Both the position numbers and the translations under genes were made by a program. From contig NZ_FNCN01000013.1 in assembly GCF_900100605.1 (NCBI RefSeq), positions 62,001-126,000 on the forward strand: a stretch of DNA of 64,000 nucleotides, given 5' to 3'. Positions 1 to 8,031 of this stretch are shown here, piece after piece; position 1 is the first letter of the stretch; every line of letters starts with the position of its first letter. A model generated the notes under the pieces. It saw only the letters and a list, made by a program, of their open reading frames with translations. It searched no databases and was not told where the DNA came from. This stretch comes from Sinosporangium album (GTDB taxonomy: Bacteria; Actinomycetota; Actinomycetes; Streptosporangiales; Streptosporangiaceae).

Positions 1-49
1 CTGTAGAGGCAGGCCGACGTCCCGGGAGTCGGACGCCCCGGAGTGCTGA

Positions 50-232
50 CGTTCGGGAGTCGCCCGGCCTGGGAGTGCGAGGGGGCGCCGGTGCTTGGAC
101 TGAGGAGCGTCGGGAGCGCAGCGACCAGAGCGACGAGGGAAAGCACCGGATCAAGAGCCCCCTCGCCGCGACGCGAAGCGTCGCAATCAGAGCCGGGTCA
201 AGAGCCCCCTCGCCGCGACGCGAAGCGTCGCA
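50..232 (+). repeat. Dispersed repeat, copy A, with internal 47-bp duplication
   Basis: Bases 50-187 match the reverse complement of 53334-53470 with about 8 differences over 137 bp. The right end is duplicated at a 47-bp offset (139-185 and 186-232). Each duplicate ends in a hairpin, GCGACGC-GAA-GCGTCGC, at 168-184 and 215-231. A CGGGAGT motif occurs at 23-29 and 54-60, 31 bp apart; the same motif recurs at 30-31-bp spacing beside copy B. No open frame here looks like a real gene. The hairpins could terminate an upstream transcript entering from the left. The origin of the element is unknown. Confidence 0.85.
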
Positions 233-278
233 ATAGACACAGCGGAAGCGCGCAAGCGGCCTGCTAGATTCGGGCATC

Positions 279-1388
279 ATGAACCAGAAGCGTGAAGCTC
301 GGCCGCGGGTGGCGATCGTGTTCGGCGGTCGCAACTCTGAGCACGCGGTGTCCATTCTCGGCGCCGCCAGTGTGCTGGGGGCCATTGACCGGGCCAAGTA
401 TGACGTGGTTCCGGTGGGCATCGCTGAGGACGGCCGCTGGGTGGTCGTTTCGGAGTCTCAGCGTTTCGCGATTGAGGATGGCGTGCTCCCGGCGGTGGAG
501 GCGTCTGGAGCCGAGGTGGTGCTGCGGTCGGGTGCGGCGCCTCTGGTGACTTTGGAGCCGGGCCGGGTTCCGGTTGAGTTGGGCCAGGTCGACGTGGTTT
601 TCCCGGTGATGCATGGCCCGTTCGCCGAGGATGGCACTATTCAGGGCCTGCTGGAGATGGCCGGGGTCCGTTATGTCGGCTCTGGTGTGCTGGCGAGCGC
701 GGTCGGCATGGATAAGGCATATATGAAGCTCGTGCTGGCGGCCGCGGGGCTGCCGGTCGGCGAATACGTGGTGGTGCGTGACCGCGATTGGCGGGTGGAC
801 CGGGCTCGGGTGCTGAAGGAGATCGAGGATCTCGGGTGGCCGGTCTTCGTGAAGCCTTCGCGCGCCGGCTCCAGCCAGGGCATCTCCAAGGCCCACGATA
901 GGGCCGAGTTGGAGGCCGCCGTCGAGGAGGCACGTCGGCACGACCCGAAGGTCATGGTCGAGGCCGCGATCGTCGGCCGGGAGATCGAGTGCGCGGTGCT
1001 GGAGTCGTTGGACGACGCTCCCGCCACGGCGAGCGTGCCGGGCGAGGTGCTTGTCTCCGAGGGGCATGCCTTCTTCGACTTCGAGGCGAAGTACTACCCG
1101 GATCAGATGAGGCTTGAGGCTCCGGCGGACATCCCGGTCGAGGTGGCGGAGGAGGTGCGTGCCCTTGCCGTTCGCGCCTTCGAGGCCCTCGGGTGCGAGG
1201 GGTTGTCGCGGGTGGACTTCTTCTATACGCCCGACGGCGAGTTGATCCTCAATGAGATCAACACGATGCCCGGCTTCACGTCGCTGTCGGTCGCGCCGCA
1301 GCTCTGGGCCGCCGCCGGCCTGCCGTACGACGCGCTGGTCGACCGCCTGATCCAGTTGGCGCTGCGCCGGTCACCCGGTCTTCGCTAG
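279..1388 (+). CDS. ddl: D-alanine--D-alanine ligase
   Basis: This 369-residue enzyme joins two D-alanines with ATP in the cytoplasm to make the dipeptide that caps peptidoglycan precursors. The N-terminal Rossmann-like part carries the GGRNSEHAVS motif near residue 16. The ATP-grasp part ends in NEINTMPG (residues 325-332), which supplies Mg2+ ligands. Length is normal for the family. The ATG at 279 gives the usual N-terminus, although no strong Shine-Dalgarno (SD) sequence precedes it. The stop overlaps the convergent DUF3515 gene by 18 bp. The order ddl - DUF3515 - Lrp-like - thiL is typical of actinomycetes; gpsA is expected just left of the window. Confidence 0.97.
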   Translation: MNQKREARPRVAIVFGGRNSEHAVSILGAASVLGAIDRAKYDVVPVGIAEDGRWVVVSESQRFAIEDGVLPAVEASGAEVVLRSGAAPLVTLEPGRVPVELGQVDVVFPVMHGPFAEDGTIQGLLEMAGVRYVGSGVLASAVGMDKAYMKLVLAAAGLPVGEYVVVRDRDWRVDRARVLKEIEDLGWPVFVKPSRAGSSQGISKAHDRAELEAAVEEARRHDPKVMVEAAIVGREIECAVLESLDDAPATASVPGEVLVSEGHAFFDFEAKYYPDQMRLEAPADIPVEVAEEVRALAVRAFEALGCEGLSRVDFFYTPDGELILNEINTMPGFTSLSVAPQLWAAAGLPYDALVDRLIQLALRRSPGLR

Positions 1389-1805
1389 CGCCTTGGTGAT
1401 GGGCTCCGACAGCTCGACCATGACACCGGCCGGGGTGTGTTCGCGGGAGACCGTGAGTTCGATGTAGCCGAGGTCGGTGACGGCGGTGAACAGCGTCGGC
1501 TTCTTCGGGTCGGGAAACCAGCCGACCCCGTTGACCTCGGAGAGCCGATCCGTGGCGGCCATGTTGGCCGGGCGCGGCACTCCGCAGCGCAGAGCTATGC
1601 GTCCTGAATCCCAGACCGCGACGTAAGGGGACGCGGGTGAGGACTCCACGCGGCCTGTGCCGTCAAGGGTCTGCGGAAGGAAGGGGGCGAGTCTGTCGCA
1701 CATGGCCAAGGCGTCGCCCGTGGGTTTCGGCGGCTCCACGTGGACCGCGCCGCCGCACCCGCCCAGGGTGAGTACGGCGAGCACAGCGATCAACGACTTG
1801 CGCAT
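1371..1805 (-). CDS. DUF3515 family lipoprotein
   Basis: A 144-residue predicted lipoprotein of unknown function. The N-terminus has a positive start, a hydrophobic stretch and a lipobox ending at Cys17 (LGGC), so it should be lipidated and held on the outer face of the membrane. The mature part contains several cysteines and matches the actinobacterial DUF3515 pattern, which is almost always encoded next to ddl and thiL. It converges on ddl with an 18-bp overlap at the 3' ends. Conserved position suggests a link with cell-envelope biology, but no biochemical role can be read from the sequence. Confidence 0.88.
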   Translation of the reverse strand: MRKSLIAVLAVLTLGGCGGAVHVEPPKPTGDALAMCDRLAPFLPQTLDGTGRVESSPASPYVAVWDSGRIALRCGVPRPANMAATDRLSEVNGVGWFPDPKKPTLFTAVTDLGYIELTVSREHTPAGVMVELSEPITKALAKTG

Positions 1806-1818
1806 GAACGACTTCCAG

Positions 1819-2058
1819 TCAGGAGTTCAGGTGAACTATGGGACACGTCAGGGTACGCGTGATCCCGTGCACTCCCTGAATTCTGGCCACCACGAGCTTG
1901 CCGAGTTCGTCGACATTGCGGGCTTCGGCGCGGACGATCACATCGTAGGGCCCTGTGACGTCCTCGGCCTGCAAGACGCCTTCTATGGCGCCGATCTCGC
2001 GAGCGACGTTCGCCGCCTTGCCGACCTCTGTCTGGATAAGGATGTAGGCCTGCACCAT
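1819..2058 (-). CDS. Stand-alone Lrp/AsnC ligand-binding (RAM) domain protein
   Basis: This 79-residue protein is only the RAM effector-binding domain of Lrp/AsnC regulators and has no helix-turn-helix. It begins MVQAYILIQTE and carries the GPYD motif typical of the ligand-binding loop. Family members oligomerise through this domain and may bind amino acids or act as partners of full-length Lrp proteins. I chose the ATG at 2058 because GGGAGGA lies four bases upstream; an adjacent in-frame GTG at 2061 would place the SD too close. It is divergent from thiL with a very short intergenic stretch, so the two genes probably share promoter DNA. Confidence 0.88.
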   Translation of the reverse strand: MVQAYILIQTEVGKAANVAREIGAIEGVLQAEDVTGPYDVIVRAEARNVDELGKLVVARIQGVHGITRTLTCPIVHLNS

Positions 2059-2125
2059 CACGTCCTCCCGGATTGGATCAACCCCGGAGGGTCACCGTAC
2101 CCTGACTTGCCCCAGGAGGTGCGTC

Positions 2126-3109
2126 ATCAGAGTCGGAAATCTTGGCGAATTCAGACTGATTGATCGTATTGTTGGACGCTTGCCGCAAAGCGACACCGTT
2201 TTGCTTGGCCCTGGTGACGATGGAGCCATCGTCGGAGCGCCTGACCAACGCGTCGTTGTGACAACTGACCTGTTGCTCGAGGGTAGGCACTTTCGGCGGG
2301 ATTGGTCTAGTGCCTATGAGATAGGACGTAAGGCCGCAGCGCAGAACCTCGCCGATGTCGCCGCTATGGGAGCGCGTCCCACGGCACTCTTTCTGGGCCT
2401 CGGCTTGCCCGCCGAGACCGAAGTGGAATGGGTCGACGATCTCGCCGATGGTTTGCGGGACGAATGCGACCTGGTGGGGGCAAGTGTCGCGGGGGGTGAT
2501 ATCGCCAGGTGTGACATGGTCCTTCTGGGTGTGACCGCCCTTGGCGATCTCGAAGGCCGTCCCGCCGTGACCCGCGCGGGCGCGAGGCCCGGTCAGGTCG
2601 TCGCGGTCGCGGGCCGCCTCGGATGGGCCGCCGCCGGTCTCGCCCTCCTCGAAGCCGGGGTGAATATCGGCGTGCCCGAATCGGGGCCTGAGGGGCTGAG
2701 ACAGGCAGCGGAGCAGGTTATCGCAGCGCATCGACGTCCTCGCCCTCCGTATCCGAGCGGCCCGGAAGCCGCTCGGCTGGGGGCGACCGCGATGCTGGAT
2801 GTGAGCGACGGCCTGCTTCAAGATCTCGGCCACATCGCCTCGGCGAGCGGGGTGCAGATCGATCTCGATCCGGCCGGCTTCCACCTGCCGGAGGCGTTGA
2901 CCCTGGTTGCGGACACGCTCGGCGCGGACCCGCTCGATTGGGTGCTGACCGGGGGAGATGACCATGCGCTGGCCGCTGTATTTCCCGAGAATATCGAGCT
3001 TCCTGAGAATTGGACGCCGGTCGGGAAGATCGCTGCGGGGGAGGGCGTCCATGTGGCCGGTCGTGACTACAACATGAGTGGCTGGAATCACTTTCCGGGA
3101 AAATTGTGA
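2126..3109 (+). CDS. thiL: Thiamine-monophosphate kinase
   Basis: ThiL phosphorylates thiamine monophosphate to thiamine diphosphate with ATP, the last step of cofactor synthesis. The GPGDDGA and TTDLLLEGRHF motifs bind metal and phosphate, followed by GGD and a C-terminal LTGGDDHAL-type motif. The start is a problem. The first canonical codon in frame is TTG at 2180, but the conserved ThiL N-terminus (LGEFRLIDRI then VGRLPQ) is encoded upstream of it. A perfect AGGAGG (2114-2119) lies six bases before an ATC at 2126, which I use as the probable start. From 2126 the protein has 327 residues, normal for the family. No thiamine riboswitch is visible in the short leader. Confidence 0.9.
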   Translation: MRVGNLGEFRLIDRIVGRLPQSDTVLLGPGDDGAIVGAPDQRVVVTTDLLLEGRHFRRDWSSAYEIGRKAAAQNLADVAAMGARPTALFLGLGLPAETEVEWVDDLADGLRDECDLVGASVAGGDIARCDMVLLGVTALGDLEGRPAVTRAGARPGQVVAVAGRLGWAAAGLALLEAGVNIGVPESGPEGLRQAAEQVIAAHRRPRPPYPSGPEAARLGATAMLDVSDGLLQDLGHIASASGVQIDLDPAGFHLPEALTLVADTLGADPLDWVLTGGDDHALAAVFPENIELPENWTPVGKIAAGEGVHVAGRDYNMSGWNHFPGKL

Positions 3110-3171
3110 CAAAAAGGTAGTCCTAGTGTTACATAGTCAGGCGATCGAGATTCCGTACGGGGAGGATTGTG

Positions 3172-5133
3172 ATGAGCCGCCGCGGAACAGAAGATCCCGA
3201 ACACTCAGGATGGGGGCAGGAACACAAGCCGGAGCTTCGGGATGAACTGGGTGCCGCTCCCGGCACCCCGCGTGGCCCGCTTGACGACTTCGGCGGTCCG
3301 GGCACGGATCCGGCCCCTTCGTGGCCGCCGGTGCCCCCGCACGGTGTGACCCACGGACCCGGTCCGGGACAGGGACCCGGTCCGGGACAGGGACCCGGTC
3401 CGGGACAGGGACCCGGTCCGGGACAGGGACCCGGTCCGGGACAGGGCACGGGGCACGGCGCCGGACATGGCGCCGGACATGGCGCGTTCCCCGGCCAAGG
3501 GCACCCTCAGTCCGGTCCGTACGACCGGCCGTTGGATCCGCTTGACACTCCGCCTCCGGGCGCGTGGCCCGCTCAGCACGATCGGCCCTCGGATCCGCTT
3601 GGGGCCCAGGCTCCCGGTGGTCGGCCCGGTCCATATGATCAGTCGTCGGATCCGCTGGGCGCTCCGGCATCACGTGGTCGGCCCGGTTCGTATGACCGGC
3701 CGTTGGATCCGCTTGACACTCCGCCTCCGGGCACGTGGCCCGCCCAGCACGACATCGAGCAGACCGGCGCCTGGTGGCCCGCGCCGCCTGAGACACAGTC
3801 AGGGCAGACCTGGGCATCCCACGACATGCTCGACGTGTCCAACGATCCGTCCCAGGCCAACGCCGCGGAGCGGAACTGGCACCAGACCGGCGACTTCGCC
3901 ATGCCCGCCAGCGGCACGTTCCAGCAGCCCCCGCCCCAGCCTGGTACGGCACCGCCCTCCGCGGACGACTCCCGAGGCTGGCCCACCAGCGGCGAAGCCA
4001 CCCAGGTCCACGGCATCCCACGCCCAGCCGACCCCAGGGCGACACAAGGGTGGCCCCTTCCCCCGGAGTCGTCCGAGACCAGCGTGCTGGGCACGCAGAT
4101 CTGGCCCCCGTCGTCCGCCGCCGACCAGCCCCCGGGCGAGGGCGCCGCCGTACCCGCGGGCGATGCCGTACCGGCGGCGGAGGAGCGGACCGGATTCCTC
4201 GCGTCCGGGTGGTCGAAGGACGACGGCGACAGCGACGGCGGTGGTGACGAGCCGAGGCGCCGCCGGCGTCGCCGCCGCGCCGCCGCGGCCGACGGAGACT
4301 GGGGCGACGACGAGCCGCCGCGGCGAGGCAAGGCCAAAATGGCGCTGCTCGCGGGCGCCGCCGCGGCGATCGTGCTCACCGGGACCGTGCTCGCGGTCAA
4401 CCTGATGTCGGGCGAGGGTCAGGCCGCAGGAGACTGTGCGGCGAGGGGGGACTGCGCGGCCACCTCGCCCGCCGCCCCGCTCCCGGAAGACAGCTCCCTC
4501 GACGGCATCACCGATGAGCCTCTCGCCGAGGACAGCGGCACACCGGAGGAGCCCGAGCCGGAGGAGAGCGCCGCCCCCAGCGCCACCGCCCCTGCTCCGC
4601 GCAGGCCCACGGCGGCACCGGCCGCGCCCGAGCGCAGGCCGACTCCGGTCAAAACCCGCCAGACCGAGGGCGCCGACGACCCGTCGGACGAGCCCGAGCC
4701 GGAGCCGGAGCCCGAGCCCGAGTACTCTCCCAGCGAGAGCCCCACGGAGCCCGGTGTGGACATCAGCCACGTCCCCGCCCCCGGGCCCACCTCCGCCCCG
4801 ACGCACAGCGAGCCCACGGTGGGGGTCTCGGGCGGTTCGATGCGCATCAACTACGGTGTCGTCAGCGAGTCGTCCCGCGAATACACCGCCGCGCTCGTCG
4901 TCATGAACGACGCCAAGGCCGTGCTCGACGGCTGGCGTGTCAGCCTGCCCGTCCACGCCGAAGTCGCCCAGGTGAACGGCGGTACGTGGCGCCAGCAGGG
5001 CGACACGCTCACCATCGCGGGATCCGGGGGCCTGAGGCCCGGCCAGGAGTACGTCATCACTTTCACGGCGTACGGCGTGCAGGCGGCGCCCAAGTCGTGC
5101 AACCTCGCCGGGGGCGAGTGCTCGATCGGTTGA
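3172..5133 (+). CDS. Repeat-rich membrane protein with C-terminal CBM2-like domain
   Basis: A 653-residue protein with an unusual layout. Residues 1 to about 370 are disordered, rich in Pro, Gly and Asp. They contain five GPGPGQ repeats and then four longer units of the type [14 protein letters not shown] (bases about 3520-3745). A basic stretch (about 360-385) precedes one transmembrane helix near residues 390-410. A Pro/Glu/Ser/Thr-rich linker leads to an approximately 95-residue C-terminal domain with conserved Trp residues ([14 protein letters not shown]) resembling family 2 carbohydrate-binding modules. The predicted topology is cytoplasmic N-terminus and extracellular binding domain. 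ATG 3172 is preceded by GGAGGA. The role is unknown; polysaccharide or wall binding is inferred. Confidence 0.82.
   Translation: MSRRGTEDPEHSGWGQEHKPELRDELGAAPGTPRGPLDDFGGPGTDPAPSWPPVPPHGVTHGPGPGQGPGPGQGPGPGQGPGPGQGPGPGQGTGHGAGHGAGHGAFPGQGHPQSGPYDRPLDPLDTPPPGAWPAQHDRPSDPLGAQAPGGRPGPYDQSSDPLGAPASRGRPGSYDRPLDPLDTPPPGTWPAQHDIEQTGAWWPAPPETQSGQTWASHDMLDVSNDPSQANAAERNWHQTGDFAMPASGTFQQPPPQPGTAPPSADDSRGWPTSGEATQVHGIPRPADPRATQGWPLPPESSETSVLGTQIWPPSSAADQPPGEGAAVPAGDAVPAAEERTGFLASGWSKDDGDSDGGGDEPRRRRRRRRAAAADGDWGDDEPPRRGKAKMALLAGAAAAIVLTGTVLAVNLMSGEGQAAGDCAARGDCAATSPAAPLPEDSSLDGITDEPLAEDSGTPEEPEPEESAAPSATAPAPRRPTAAPAAPERRPTPVKTRQTEGADDPSDEPEPEPEPEPEYSPSESPTEPGVDISHVPAPGPTSAPTHSEPTVGVSGGSMRINYGVVSESSREYTAALVVMNDAKAVLDGWRVSLPVHAEVAQVNGGTWRQQGDTLTIAGSGGLRPGQEYVITFTAYGVQAAPKSCNLAGGECSIG
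3355..3444 (+). repeat. Five tandem 18-bp units inside a CDS
   Basis: Five perfect copies of GGACCCGGTCCGGGACAG encode five GPGPGQ hexapeptides. Each unit contains GACCCGGTCCGGG, almost self-complementary. Absence of silent changes between copies suggests recent expansion, so copy number is probably variable between strains. Confidence 0.97.
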
Positions 5134-5150
5134 CGCGATAAGCCGGTGTG

Positions 5151-5228
5151 GTCCGCGGCGATCCGCGGTGGTCCGCGGTCATCCGGAGTGATCCGGAGTG
5201 ATCCGCGGTGATCGCGGGGCGATCCGGG
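5151..5228 (+). repeat. 10-bp periodic repeat before thiD
   Basis: About eight degenerate 10-bp units related to GATCCGCGGT follow one another between the membrane-protein gene and thiD. Variants include GGTCCGCGGC, CATCCGGAGT and GATCCGGAGT. The 10-bp period is close to one helical turn. No open frame is evident. It could be a slippage product or an array of protein-binding sites. Confidence 0.85.
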
Positions 5229-5264
5229 GGAGGGAGTCGACGGCGCGGCTGGTTGGATAGTGCC

Positions 5265-6062
5265 ATGACCGTTGTGACTCCCCCTCTGGTGCTGACCGTC
5301 GCGGGCTCGGACTCCGGTGGAGGTGCCGGCATCCAGGCCGACCTGAAGACCATGCTCGCTCTGGGCGTGCACGGCATGAGCGTGATCGCCGCCGTGACCG
5401 CCCAGAACTCCCTCGGAGTTCAGGGCTACTGGGAGCTTCCTGGCGAAGCGGTCAAGGCTCAGCTCGACTCGGTGCTCGGTGACATCGGAGTACACGCCGT
5501 CAAAACCGGCATGCTGGCCTCCCCGGAACTCGTCGAGATCGTCGCGCGGTCGCTCGCCACCGTCGACGCGCCTGTCATCGTCGACCCCGTCGGCGTCTCC
5601 AAACACGGTGACAGCCTTCTCGCCCCCGAAGCGGTCGCCACCATCAAGACCCGGCTGCTGCCCGTGGCCACCGTGGTCACCCCCAACCTGTGGGAGGTCG
5701 CACAGCTCACCGGCGTTAAAGTCCAGGACGAACGCGACATGCGCCGCGCCGCCGACGCCATCTTGGCCCTCGGTCCCCGCTGGGCCCTGATCAAGGGCGG
5801 CCACCTACCCGGAGCCCCCGTCGACCTGCTCACCGACGGCACCGCCCTGCACACCTTCGGAGCCCCCCGCCACAACAACCGCCACACCCACGGCACCGGC
5901 TGCACCCTCGCCTCCGCCATCGCCTCGCATCTCGCCCTCGGCCACGAGGTGCCCGAAGCCGTACGGCTTGCCAAGGAATACGTCACCGGCGCCATCGCCC
6001 AAGGCTTCCCCCTCGGCTCCGGCATCGGCCCCGTCGACCACGCCTGGCGCTGGCGCCCCTAA
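5265..6062 (+). CDS. thiD: Hydroxymethylpyrimidine/phosphomethylpyrimidine kinase
   Basis: A 265-residue ribokinase-family enzyme that phosphorylates HMP and HMP-P to HMP-PP, the pyrimidine half of thiamine. Motifs seen are the N-terminal [14 protein letters not shown] substrate loop and a late HGTGCTLAS loop holding the anion hole and catalytic Cys/Asp region. ATG 5265 gives the canonical N-terminus; the frame stays open upstream through the 10-bp repeats, but that extension is not conserved in character. With thiL 2 kb upstream, the two thiamine kinases are near neighbours. A hairpin follows the stop. Confidence 0.95.
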   Translation: MTVVTPPLVLTVAGSDSGGGAGIQADLKTMLALGVHGMSVIAAVTAQNSLGVQGYWELPGEAVKAQLDSVLGDIGVHAVKTGMLASPELVEIVARSLATVDAPVIVDPVGVSKHGDSLLAPEAVATIKTRLLPVATVVTPNLWEVAQLTGVKVQDERDMRRAADAILALGPRWALIKGGHLPGAPVDLLTDGTALHTFGAPRHNNRHTHGTGCTLASAIASHLALGHEVPEAVRLAKEYVTGAIAQGFPLGSGIGPVDHAWRWRP

Positions 6063-6090
6063 TCCCCTCGGCGGTGGTCAACAGTCATAG

Positions 6091-6117
6091 CGTGCCTCGC
6101 GCCCGTGGTGAGGCACG
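6091..6117. terminator. Hairpin between convergent thiD and XRE gene
   Basis: CGTGCCTC (6091-6098) pairs with GAGGCACG (6110-6117), an 8-bp stem with an 11-base loop, followed by TCGTTT on the plus strand. It lies between convergent genes and could serve either one. Confidence 0.65.
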
Positions 6118-6128
6118 TCGTTTCCGAC

Positions 6129-6431
6129 TTACGAGGTCAACTGCTTACGTGCGTTGCGACCGGTGTGGGTCGGTCTCGCGCCATGCTCGGGCTGATTGAT
6201 CTCGGCCCACACCGCATCGAGGGAGAGGCCGAGGACATCGGCGATCGCCGCGATGGTCGGGAAGGCGGGGGTGGCGACGCGGCCCGACTCGATCTTCCGG
6301 AGGGTCTCCGGTGAGACGCGTGCATCGAGCGCGATCTCGAGCATCGAGCGTTCGCCCCTGGCGCGACGCAACAGGGCGCCGAGGCGCTGTCCGCGCTCGA
6401 CCTCTGCGGGTGTGAGCGGCAACCTGACCAT
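6129..6431 (-). CDS. XRE-family helix-turn-helix regulator
   Basis: A 100-residue DNA-binding protein made almost entirely of a Cro/C1-type helix-turn-helix (about residues 15-72: LGALLRRARGERS through the recognition helix SPETLRKIESGR). It has a short basic tail and no sensor domain. It is divergent from the methionine aminopeptidase gene, and the 66-bp gap contains a TACCGG/CCGGTA palindrome. The arrangement suggests that it controls itself and its neighbour, but this is inferred from layout only. Confidence 0.85.
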   Translation of the reverse strand: MVRLPLTPAEVERGQRLGALLRRARGERSMLEIALDARVSPETLRKIESGRVATPAFPTIAAIADVLGLSLDAVWAEINQPEHGARPTHTGRNARKQLTS

Positions 6432-6445
6432 GACGCCGATTCTAG

Positions 6446-6467
6446 TACCGGGATAATATGGCCGGTA
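6446..6467. promoter_or_regulatory. Palindromic operator candidate in XRE-map gap
   Basis: TACCGG (6446-6451) and CCGGTA (6462-6467) form a 6-bp inverted repeat with a 10-bp AT-rich centre containing GATAAT, a plausible -10 element. Centre-to-centre spacing suits an XRE dimer. It is the only clear symmetry in the gap. Confidence 0.6.
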
Positions 6468-6497
6468 TAGTTATTGGTCGCGTGAGAGAGGTGCCGC

Positions 6498-7274
6498 ATG
6501 ATCGAGATCCTGAACGCCGCCGAACTGGCCCGAGCGAGGGACACCGGCGCCCTGGTCGCTGACATCCTGCAGACGTTGAAGAGCCGAAGCACGGTCGGCA
6601 CGAACCTCATGGACATCGACCGGTGGGCCAAGGACATGATCGTCGATGCCGGCGCGCTGTCCTGTTACGTCGACTACGCGCCGTCCTTCGGACGCGGGCC
6701 GTTCGGCCACTACATCTGCACGGCCGTCAACGACGCCGTGCTCCACGGACGGCCATACGACTACACGCTTGCCGACGGCGATCTGCTGTCGCTCGACCTC
6801 GCCGTCTCCCGAGGCGGATTCGCCGCAGACGCTGCCATCAGCTTCATCGTGGGCGGGTCAACGCCCCCGGAGAGCGTCGCGATGATCAGCGCGACCGAAC
6901 GCGCGCTGGCCGCGGGGATAGCCGCTGCCAGGCCCGGGGCTCGCACCGGTGATATTTCCCACGCCATCGGTTCGGTCCTCATTGAGGCGGGCTATTCGAT
7001 CAACACCGAGTACGGTGGCCATGGCATCGGATCAACGATGCACCAGGACCCGCACGTTTCAAATGCCGGACGGCCCGGCCGTGGCTACACACTGCGCCCC
7101 GGGCTGCTGCTGGCCCTGGAGCCGTGGATCATGGCGGACACCGCCGAGCTCGTCACCGATGCCGACGGGTGGACGCTCCGAAGTGCGACAGGCTGCCGGA
7201 CGGCACACAGCGAGCACACGATCGCCATCACCGGCGACGGAGCCGAAATCCTCACCCTGCCGAAGCAGGCGTGA
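6498..7274 (+). CDS. map: Type I methionine aminopeptidase
   Basis: A 258-residue pita-bread (M24) metalloprotease that removes the initiator methionine from new proteins in the cytoplasm. All five metal ligands are visible: D100, D111, H175 (in GGHGIG), E208 (in LEPW) and E239 (in HSEHT), as is the substrate His83 in LHGRP. There is no N-terminal zinc-finger extension. GAGAGAGG lies upstream of the ATG. The gene is far from the ribosomal-protein operon where the housekeeping map usually sits, and it is paired with a divergent XRE regulator, so this may be a second, regulated copy. I cannot test for another map gene from this window. Confidence 0.93.
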   Translation: MIEILNAAELARARDTGALVADILQTLKSRSTVGTNLMDIDRWAKDMIVDAGALSCYVDYAPSFGRGPFGHYICTAVNDAVLHGRPYDYTLADGDLLSLDLAVSRGGFAADAAISFIVGGSTPPESVAMISATERALAAGIAAARPGARTGDISHAIGSVLIEAGYSINTEYGGHGIGSTMHQDPHVSNAGRPGRGYTLRPGLLLALEPWIMADTAELVTDADGWTLRSATGCRTAHSEHTIAITGDGAEILTLPKQA

Positions 7275-7351
7275 CCGTGAGGTCGAAGCCGCGCCCGCCC
7301 CGGTGCTCCTGGCGCCTCACCGCGAATCACCGGTGAAAAGGAAGGCTTTCG

Positions 7352-7420
7352 ATGCCTCACCTCGGTGCCGCGCTGATCCTCGACCCGGTCGCAGCGCCGA
7401 GATGCCTGGCCGATCAGTGA
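7352..7420 (+). other. Possible 22-codon ORF after map
   Basis: An ATG at 7352 preceded by AAGGAAGG (six-base spacing) opens a 22-codon frame ending at TGA 7418-7420 (peptide MPHLGAALILDPVAAPRCLADQ). The ribosome-binding site is good, but the frame is short and I recognise no family. It may be chance, a leader peptide, or the last gene of the map transcript. Confidence 0.2.
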
Positions 7421-7447
7421 GGTCGCGGCGCGCTTTCAGGTGAGACA

Positions 7448-7490
7448 CGCGACGGCCCGGTGCCCTCGTGGGAGGGACCGGGCCGTCGCG
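7448..7490 (-). terminator. Strong hairpin downstream of rpmB
   Basis: A perfect 14-bp stem joins CGCGACGGCCCGGT (7448-7461) and ACCGGGCCGTCGCG (7477-7490) with a 15-base loop. It lies just past the rpmB stop and so probably ends that leftward transcript, although no U-tract follows. Confidence 0.8.
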
Positions 7491-7503
7491 AGAAAGTGGT
7501 GGG

Positions 7504-7689
7504 TCAGCGCGTGACCTTGCCCGCCTTGATGCAGGAGGTGCACACGTTGAGACGCTTCGGCGTGTTGTTGACCTTGGCCCGGACCGTCTGGATGTTGGGG
7601 TTCCAGCGGCGACGGGTGCGGCGGTGCGAGTGCGAGATGTTGTTGCCGAAGATCGGCCCCTTGCCGCAGACGTCGCATACGGAAGCCAC
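7504..7689 (-). CDS. rpmB: 50S ribosomal protein L28
   Basis: A 61-residue ribosomal protein of the large subunit. This is the zinc-binding form: Cys5-x2-Cys8 and Cys50-x2-Cys53 make a ribbon. The core GNNISHSHRRTRRRWNPN is characteristic. The GTG at 7689 is chosen because AAGGAG precedes it at a good distance and because the protein then begins MASVCDVC; the open frame extends further upstream without conservation. It is transcribed away from recG, and a strong hairpin follows. Confidence 0.96.
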   Translation of the reverse strand: MASVCDVCGKGPIFGNNISHSHRRTRRRWNPNIQTVRAKVNNTPKRLNVCTSCIKAGKVTR

Positions 7690-8031
7690 GGTATCGCTCC
7701 TTAGATCAGTCGATAAGCCCGATCCGCAGCCGCGCGGGGGCGTCATCGGGCAGGCCGGGACAACCGGCTGGCCACACGAGGATATCCGATGCCCGTGGGT
7801 GCACGCGACGCGAGGCCGCAGGGCAGGGCATGGACGTGGATAATCTCCGCCCCTAACCGTAGCGCATCGGCGGGCCCCGCATGCAGGGGTTCTCGGCTGG
7901 GCGGCCTCCCGGCGTGCGGCGGGCCGGCACGAGCTCGCTGAGGGCACGAGGGGGCACAAGGGGGGCGCGAGGGGTGCTCAGAGGTGTCGAATAGCCGACA
8001 GTGTCATAGGCAGGCGGTAGAACTGGTTGGT
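7690..8031. other. Intergenic, rpmB/recG divergent region
   Basis: These 342 bp separate divergent rpmB and recG and must hold both promoters. I see no convincing gene. In many actinomycetes a DAK/DhaL-domain gene lies between rpmB and recG; there is no room for it here. No clear Zur-type palindrome was found upstream of rpmB. Confidence 0.6.

Noticed and set aside
2078-3112. 344-codon minus-strand frame over thiL
   Set aside because: Shadow frame opposite a clear thiL gene with no recognisable domain.
7690-8031. DAK/DhaL-domain gene expected between rpmB and recG
   Set aside because: The gap is only 342 bp and no frame in it resembles that family.
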